Assembly (NCBI GenBank): GCA_017399175.1 | Contig: JAFQEE010000055.1 | Span: forward strand, 1 to 36,738 | Direction of reading: 5' to 3' | From: Clostridia bacterium | GTDB lineage: Bacteria > Bacillota > Clostridia > Oscillospirales > Acutalibacteraceae | DNA: 36,738 bases | Shown: piece after piece, positions 32,517 through 36,738 of the stretch | Numbering within the stretch: the stretch's first letter is position 1 | Layout: each line of letters begins with the position of its first letter | Made by a program: the position numbers and the translations under genes | Notes under the pieces: generated by a model | Databases searched by the model: none | The model's input: only the letters and a program-made list of their open reading frames with translations | Told to the model about the DNA's origin: nothing

Positions 32517-32545
32517 ATTATATCACGCATTCATAAAAAGTACAA
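32517..32545 (-). promoter_or_regulatory. Predicted promoter of the NhaC operon
   Basis: TTGTAC (32540-32545) and TATAAT (32517-32522) on the minus strand are 17 bases apart. Confidence 0.7.
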
Positions 32546-32592
32546 TAAGTATATTAAATAAATATGTAAAATAAAGTTAAAAAAAGAAAATA

Positions 32593-32618
32593 GCAGTCCC
32601 GACATAAGTCGAAACTGC
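32593..32618 (-). terminator. Terminator of the tRNA-Pro gene
   Basis: On the minus strand GCAGT-TT-CGAC-TTAT-GTCG-GG-ACTGC is followed by TATTTTCTTTTTTT. It lies 6 bases after the encoded CCA. Confidence 0.85.
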
Positions 32619-32623
32619 CGTTT

Positions 32624-32699
32624 TGGTCGAGATGACAAGACTCGAACTTGCGGCATCCACGTCCCGAACGTGGCGCGCTACCACCTGCGCTACATCTCG
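32624..32699 (-). tRNA. tRNA-Pro (CGG anticodon)
   Basis: The minus strand folds as a full cloverleaf: acceptor CGAGATG/CATCTCG, D-arm GCGC...GCGC, anticodon stem CCACG/CGTGG around TTCGGGA (anticodon CGG, complement of 32664-32666), T-arm GCAAG-TTCGAGT-CTTGT, discriminator A and an encoded CCA (32624-32626). It reads proline CCG codons. It is a single-gene unit with its own promoter and terminator. No integrated element is seen at its 3' end. Confidence 0.95.
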
Positions 32700-32724
32700 A
32701 TATTTAATTTTTAAATGCCAAATT

Positions 32725-32753
32725 ATTATAATATGTTTTATTCAATAAATCAA
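32725..32753 (-). promoter_or_regulatory. Predicted promoter of tRNA-Pro
   Basis: TTGATT (32748-32753) and TATAAT (32725-32730) on the minus strand, 17 bases apart, about 26 bases before the mature tRNA. Confidence 0.7.
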
Positions 32754-32782
32754 GTGTTTTTTGTAGGATATTATATTCCAAT

Positions 32783-33104
32783 AAATTATAATTTGTCGGG
32801 GAGATAGTAAATTAAAATAGGAATAAAAACCTTGTAGGGTCGCTTCACGAAGCGACCGTTCCAAAGTGTGCTGAAACCCTCATTCGGACGCTTCGTGAAG
32901 CGTCCCTACAAAGTAACCAATTAAATTATCTTGTAGGGGAGGGTCTCCGTGCCCTCCCGAACTTTTAATATACCCTTGCGGGCGAGCACAGAGACTCGCC
33001 CCTACATTCCAACCATATTTGATATTATTATAATTTGCAACGCAGTTCCGACATTCTGCATTCAGCATTTTGCATTCTGCATTCACATCGACAAACTCCA
33101 ATTT
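32783..33104. repeat. MITE-like repeat, copy 3 (long form, inverted)
   Basis: It reads AAATTATAATTTGTCGGGG at the left and ACAAACTCCAATTT at the right, so it lies opposite in orientation to copies 1 and 2. The interior repeats copy 2 almost base for base in reverse complement: GGTCGCTTCACGAAGCGACC, GGACGCTTCGTGAAGCGTCC, the GGGAGGGT/GCCCTCCC and GGGCGAG/CTCGCCC blocks, then the GCATTCTGC-type run. It occupies the gap between tRNA-Pro and trpB. Confidence 0.85.
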
Positions 33105-33113
33105 ATCAAAAAA

Positions 33114-33139
33114 ACTCCCCACATCATATTGTGAGGAGT
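33114..33139 (-). terminator. Terminator of trpB
   Basis: ACTCC-C-CAC and GTG-A-GGAGT pair with one mismatch around an 8-base loop, and on the minus strand GTTTTTTTGAT follows, 18 bases after the trpB stop. Confidence 0.75.
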
Positions 33140-33157
33140 CGTTATGTCACTATAATT

Positions 33158-34378
33158 TTATCTTATTCCGTAATTTTCGATGACATAGTCCATATCCTTA
33201 TCGCCACGACCTGAAAGGTTAATAAGAACTGAACCCTGGTCCATCTGTTTAGCAAGTTTCATACCGAATGCAACAGCGTGTGAACTTTCAATAGCAGGAA
33301 TAATACCTTCAAGACGAGAAAGCTTGAAGAAAGCATCGATTGTTTCTTCGTCGTCGATTACATCGTATTTAACTCTGCCGATTTCCTGTAAGAATGCGTG
33401 TTCAGGACCTGAAGAAGGGTAGTCAAGACCGCTTGCAACTGAATAAACAGGAGCAGGTTCACCGTTTTCGTCTTTAAGCATAATGCTGTTGAAACCGTGC
33501 ATAACACCCTCTGTGCCGTATTTAAGGCTTGCAGCGTGGTCACCCATTTTAGGACCGCGACCAAGTGGCTCGATACCGTAAATATCAACAGGGTCATTTA
33601 AGAAACCTGAGAAAAGACCTGCCGCATTACTACCGCCACCAACACAAGCAACAACAGCGTTAGGAAGATGACCTGTCATTTCCATAAACTGCTCTCTTGC
33701 CTCAATACCGATAACACTCTGAAAATCACGAACCATCATCGGGAATGGGTGAGGGCCTAAAACTGAGCCGATACAGTAAATGCAATCGTTATATTCCTTG
33801 CTGTATGCATCAAATGCAGCGTCAACAGCTTCTTTAAGAGTCTGAAGACCGTGAGTAACCTCAACAACATTTGCACCTAAAATTTTCATTCTTGCAACAT
33901 TCGGAGCCTGTTTTTTGATGTCAACAGAGCCCATATAGATGTCGCATTCAAGTCCAAAGTATGCAGCCGCAGTAGCAAGAGCAACACCGTGCTGACCTGC
34001 ACCTGTTTCTGCGATAACCTTTTTCTTGCCCATATATTTTGCAAGGAGTGCTTCACCCATACAATGGTTGAGCTTGTGAGCACCTGAATGGTTCAAGTCT
34101 TCGCGCTTTGCATAAAGCTGAACTTTACCGCCAAGAGCATCTGAAAGTCTTTCAAGATGTGTAACGGGAGTAGGTCTGCCCTGAAATTCCTTACGAATTC
34201 TGCGAAGTTCTGCAATAAACTTTCTTGACTGACAGATTGAGTAATATGCTTCAGTAATTTCAGCCATAGCAGCCTTTAATTTGTCATCAATAAAAACGCC
34301 GCCGTATTTACCGAAATAACCATTCTTGTCAGGATAGTTGTTAAAATAAGTATCAAAATCAACATTGTTCAAAATCAT
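33158..34378 (-). CDS. trpB: Tryptophan synthase beta chain, orphan
   Basis: TrpB condenses indole with serine to make tryptophan, using pyridoxal phosphate. The 406 residues have the PLP lysine at position 102 in [16 protein letters not shown] (canonical form NHTGAHKINN), the Glu in [11 protein letters not shown], the phosphate-binding loop [10 protein letters not shown] and the final LSGRGDKD. The protein follows the TrpB1 length and start ([10 protein letters not shown]). No trpA or other trp gene is adjacent. With the Trp T-box upstream, the gene should be turned on by uncharged tRNA-Trp, perhaps to salvage indole. AGGAG precedes the ATG. Confidence 0.96.
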   Translation of the reverse strand: MILNNVDFDTYFNNYPDKNGYFGKYGGVFIDDKLKAAMAEITEAYYSICQSRKFIAELRRIRKEFQGRPTPVTHLERLSDALGGKVQLYAKREDLNHSGAHKLNHCMGEALLAKYMGKKKVIAETGAGQHGVALATAAAYFGLECDIYMGSVDIKKQAPNVARMKILGANVVEVTHGLQTLKEAVDAAFDAYSKEYNDCIYCIGSVLGPHPFPMMVRDFQSVIGIEAREQFMEMTGHLPNAVVACVGGGSNAAGLFSGFLNDPVDIYGIEPLGRGPKMGDHAASLKYGTEGVMHGFNSIMLKDENGEPAPVYSVASGLDYPSSGPEHAFLQEIGRVKYDVIDDEETIDAFFKLSRLEGIIPAIESSHAVAFGMKLAKQMDQGSVLINLSGRGDKDMDYVIENYGIR

Positions 34379-34415
34379 AGTAGTTTCTCCTGTAAATCAA
34401 TTTATATAGTTATTA

Positions 34416-34461
34416 GGCTCCACCCTTGAGGGGGAGTTGTCACGAAGTGACTGAGGGGGGT
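34416..34461. repeat. REP-like palindrome pair inside the trpB leader
   Basis: CTCCaCCCTtgAGGGgGAG is followed by GTCACgaaGTGAC and CTGAGGGGGG. This CTCCC...TCACGAAGTGA...GAGGG design recurs as single units near 27771 and 36582. Here it lies between the T-box terminator and the trpB ribosome site, so it will be present in the mRNA. Confidence 0.6.
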
Positions 34462-34523
34462 AGAAAATATTTTTATTTAGTTGTTCGTCGCCATCGTTTA
34501 GTTAAAAGTACCATAATATCACC

Positions 34524-35075
34524 TACAAAAAAATAAAAATCCATCCCACAAAACTATGGGACAGACTGAAAAATCTGCGGTACCACCCAAATTCGTACCA
34601 TTACGATACGCACTCACCGTGTACTTTCATACACATAGCACTATAACGGTTGCCCTCCGTCGCACCTATTAAGGCGAATAACGCCGAACACGATACGGTT
34701 CTTGTTAGCATATTTTCGCCTATTCTGCGTCTAAAATCTTGCAATACGACAGTATTGTTGCGATTTTATCCTTGCCTATACAAAAATCTGCTTAACAAGA
34801 ACTGCTCGCACCTAAAATGTTTGAAATTAAGATGAATTTTTGTTTTTTGAAAACGCAGGCTTGCTGACGCAAGTCAAGTTTGAAAAAGTAAAAATTCGGT
34901 TAAGGTCAACATTTTAGGCGTATTGTGCTCGACTTTATTCGCCTTTTTCGGATTGCCCTCAAAAGTCCATTCATTGAAACATTCATTACCGAACTCACAC
35001 CATCGTCGGCTCTCTATAAATGAAAAGAATCAATTACTATTCTTTCTCATCGGTTTAAAGGTTAAATATTAACTT
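34524..35075 (-). promoter_or_regulatory. Tryptophan T-box leader of trpB, unusually long
   Basis: On the minus strand the Stem I features are present: AGAGAGCC at 35008-35015 and a downstream AATGGACTTTTGAGGGC segment whose TGG (complement of 34967-34969) is the Trp specifier codon. The antiterminator T-box GGGTGGTACCGC (complement of 34577-34588) follows, then a terminator stem TCCCA...TGGGA (34544-34561) with a TTTTTATTTTTTT run. Unlike typical 200-300-base T-boxes, about 550 bases lie between the promoter and the terminator end, because two long hairpins at 34698-34918 sit between Stem I and the antiterminator. Confidence 0.9.
34698..34918 (-). repeat. Two adjacent long hairpins within the T-box
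   Basis: H1 (34811-34918) has CCTAAAATGTT/AACATTTTAGG ends and an internal GAATTTTTG.../...AAAAATTC and GCTTGC/GCAAG stem, so it folds back over its whole length. H2 (34698-34802) has GTTCTTGTTAGCA/TGCTTAACAAGAAC ends with an internal GATTTTA/TAAAATC stem. They are separated by 8 bases. They could be inserted palindromic elements or extended T-box stems. Confidence 0.55.
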
Positions 35076-35081
35076 ACAAGA

Positions 35082-35110
35082 ATTTTATCACCCAAACTGA
35101 ATAATGTCAA
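35082..35110 (-). promoter_or_regulatory. Predicted promoter of the T-box/trpB transcript
   Basis: Consensus TTGACA (35105-35110) and TAAAAT (35082-35087) on the minus strand are 17 bases apart, about 65-75 bases before the AGAGAGCC of Stem I. Confidence 0.8.
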
Positions 35111-35236
35111 TAGGAATTTTTACATCTATAACTCAACACATTTTTGAAATTGAGTGCATTATCGGTTAAACCCCTTGATTTTTAACCTTTTTTACTATAT
35201 ATTGAGTTTGTAAAAGTCAAAAAGGGGATGACATTT

Positions 35237-36472
35237 TTGAAAAAGTTAACAAAAATAATCTTATCACTGTCTTTAATTGTTCTTACATTGGTATTTGCCA
35301 ATATGACAGCAAGTGCAATCACGCTTGATGCTGATATGCAGTATCAGACAGAAAATAAGGTAACACTTTATTCTAAAAAGAATTACAAGGGTAAAAGTGT
35401 TGAATACGGAATAGGCGAATATGCCAAACTTGATATAAATTCTGACAGTATTTCCGTTCCGCAGGAATATGTGGTTTACGCTTATACAAAGAAGAATTTT
35501 AAGGGACAGGAATTTATTCTTAATGAAAGCGAAAAATCATATCTTCGTTATGACTTTGGCAAAGGACTTACAAAAATTTTCAGAATAAAAAGTATGAAGG
35601 TTGCTCTTATCGAAAGTGAAGCTGTTGATATCACTGAGCTTGACGACGCAAAGAAAAATCAGATTATGACAGAGTATGCACCGAGAATTCATATGGCACA
35701 GGGTGACCCTTATGAAGCAGTTTCAATGGACTGGACATTTGAAAAATTTACCCGTGTAATGGATTCAAACGGTGATTCCCGTATTGTGATGAACGAGCCT
35801 ATTGACGGACCACACGATATTTGTGAAACATTTTACGGTGACCAGGATTCTGCTGTGGCATACGGATTCTGGGTTGAAAAAGACAATAATTATATTGATT
35901 TCGTCTATTTCATTTATTGTCCTTATGACAGCGGAAAATTTATATGGCTTGTGAATAACAATGTGGGTGGACATCCGGGTGACTGGGAGCACTTTACATT
36001 AAGATTTTTAAAATATGAAAAGGATGGCAAGACATATCTTCGTCCTGTTAAAACAGCATTTGCTGCCCATACTTTTGCTGAAATCGAGTCATGGGAAGAC
36101 CTTGAAATGTATGACGATACTCATTGTATCATTTACTGTGCAGCAGGTACACACGGATTATACCCACACATAGGTACATATGTTTATATGAATTTTGTCG
36201 TGGTAAAACTCAAAGATGTGTGTTCGCAAGGTCAGGAATGGGATTTGTGGGAAGAAGGAAAGCTTGAAACTTTTGAACTTGTACCCGAAGAAAGTTGTCG
36301 TGCATTGGCAGGCTCAAAGTGGGCAGAGGCTTTCAGTTATGATTATGAAAATCCCGATAGTCTTGCAACACTCTATTGGGGTAATGAATCATCCTATCCA
36401 CCGTTTATGAACGGCGGACCGCAAGGACCACAGTTCAAAACAGAAATGACAAGCAAATCAAGTTTTAAATAA
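35237..36472 (+). CDS. Secreted protein with crystallin-like and Vps62-like domains
   Basis: This 411-residue protein begins with a signal peptide (KKLTKIILSLSLIVLTLVFA, ending near TASA). Residues about 38-110 contain VTLYSKKNYKGKSVEY and VVYAYTKKNFKGQEFIL, two Y/FxGxxxE-type motifs of beta/gamma-crystallin domains, which often bind Ca2+. Residues about 150-390 resemble Vps62/DUF946 proteins: PRIHMAQGDPYEAV, HPGDWEHFTLRF, AAGTHGLYPHIGTY and WAEAFSY. The TTG at 35237 is chosen because AAGGGG ends 9 bases before it, whereas the ATG at 35228 touches that site. The gene stands alone, divergent from the T-box promoter. Biological role unknown; perhaps glycan or membrane binding. Confidence 0.75.
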   Translation: MKKLTKIILSLSLIVLTLVFANMTASAITLDADMQYQTENKVTLYSKKNYKGKSVEYGIGEYAKLDINSDSISVPQEYVVYAYTKKNFKGQEFILNESEKSYLRYDFGKGLTKIFRIKSMKVALIESEAVDITELDDAKKNQIMTEYAPRIHMAQGDPYEAVSMDWTFEKFTRVMDSNGDSRIVMNEPIDGPHDICETFYGDQDSAVAYGFWVEKDNNYIDFVYFIYCPYDSGKFIWLVNNNVGGHPGDWEHFTLRFLKYEKDGKTYLRPVKTAFAAHTFAEIESWEDLEMYDDTHCIIYCAAGTHGLYPHIGTYVYMNFVVVKLKDVCSQGQEWDLWEEGKLETFELVPEESCRALAGSKWAEAFSYDYENPDSLATLYWGNESSYPPFMNGGPQGPQFKTEMTSKSSFK

Positions 36473-36487
36473 GAAATATTACAGTAT

Positions 36488-36507
36488 GGCGGGGTCTTGA
36501 CCCCGCC
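36488..36507 (+). terminator. Terminator of the secreted protein gene
   Basis: GGCGGGGTC-TT-GACCCCGCC followed by GTTGTTGTTTG; 15 bases after the stop codon. Confidence 0.7.
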
Positions 36508-36539
36508 GTTGTTGTTTGTAGAGTTATAACCAATTCGGT

Positions 36540-36610
36540 AAATTGGAGGTTGTCGAGATAAACTGATTGTGTGTTCTTGGCTCCCTCTGACGAGGGAGCT
36601 GGGTATATTA
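36540..36610. repeat. Possible truncated MITE end beside IS30
   Basis: AAATTGGAGGTTGTCGAG at about 36540 matches the MITE end AAATTGGAGTTTGTcGG with few changes, and a GCTCCCTCtgacGAGGGAGC palindrome follows. The second end is missing; the IS30-like element begins at about 36612 and may have interrupted it. Confidence 0.4.
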
Positions 36611-36611
36611 T

Positions 36612-36738
36612 CATTTGAAGTGCAACAGTAAAAAAAATAAAGACATCATAGTTTCTTTAGTGTAAAATGTAAAGTGACCAAACAAAACGTTTTACAGGAG
36701 GAAACTATGATGTCCTACACACATTTTACACTAAATGA
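36612..36738 (+). mobile_element. IS30-family element, left end and start of transposase (cut by window edge)
   Basis: The inverted-repeat core AAGTGCAACA (36618-36627) lies 80 bases before an ATG at 36707, which has AGGAGG at 36696-36701 five bases upstream. The readable start is MMSYTHFTLN, typical of IS30 transposases (YTHLTxxER). Two perfect inverted repeats overlap the control region: GACATCATAGTTTC (36642-36655) with GAAACTATGATGTC (36701-36714), and TTTAGTGTAAAATGT (36656-36670) with ACATTTTACACTAAA (36721-36735). In RNA read from upstream, these would cover the ribosome site and start codon. The orientation matches the copy at base 1. Confidence 0.8.

Noticed and set aside
32624-32699. 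tRNA-Pro as an integration site of a mobile island
   Set aside because: No integrase gene, and no second copy of the tRNA 3' end was noticed in the window.
1-36738. Classical composite transposon
   Set aside because: The interior holds chromosomal housekeeping genes such as glmS, trpB and tRNA-Pro, so transposition of the whole as a unit is unlikely.

Overview
The window looks like chromosomal DNA from a low-GC, Gram-positive anaerobe of the class Clostridia, most likely a gut Oscillospiraceae/Ruminococcaceae relative. This is inferred from the A+T-rich DNA, strong AGGAGG ribosome sites, a tryptophan T-box leader, PduL phosphotransacylase, lipoproteins, a fibro-slime surface protein and cytoplasmic glycan-degrading enzymes. 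Both ends lie inside IS30-family elements in the same orientation: the window opens with the last codons of one transposase and closes with the first codons of another, and the two visible termini share an inverted-repeat core.

Layout. 0.2-6.8 kb: a mobile repeat (MITE-like), glmS, a DUF975-like membrane protein, a second repeat copy, pduL, and a three-gene operon of an FkbM-type methyltransferase and two unrelated HAD phosphatases. 6.9-8.2 kb: an EamA transporter, then an array of small hairpins joined by a constant linker. 8.2-15.5 kb: sugar metabolism, with cytoplasmic GH28 and GH29 enzymes, a divergent pair of extended SDR enzymes, a Cys-tailed lipoprotein and a GH43-like enzyme.

15.7-28.1 kb is the most interesting region. 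One promoter drives a 1703-residue secreted fibro-slime protein, a 77-residue four-Cys peptide of RiPP-precursor type, a lipoprotein, an HPr-kinase-like protein and a radical SAM/SPASM enzyme. Facing it are two ABC half-transporters. Just upstream of those is an isolated micro-gene with its own promoter, ribosome site and terminator. Together this resembles an undescribed peptide-modification/export and surface-display locus, though no product is shown. 28.2-28.7 kb holds a promoter-to-terminator unit with no convincing ORF, a candidate non-coding RNA.

28.9-36.7 kb: an operon of NhaC antiporter, MATE exporter and a second GH43-like enzyme; tRNA-Pro(CGG); a third full-size MITE copy; orphan trpB under an unusually long Trp T-box; a secreted crystallin-like/Vps62-like protein; and the start of the second IS30 copy.

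Repeats are a theme. There are four MITE-like copies with shared termini (and a possible fifth fragment), two hairpin arrays with constant linkers, and REP-like palindromes between genes.
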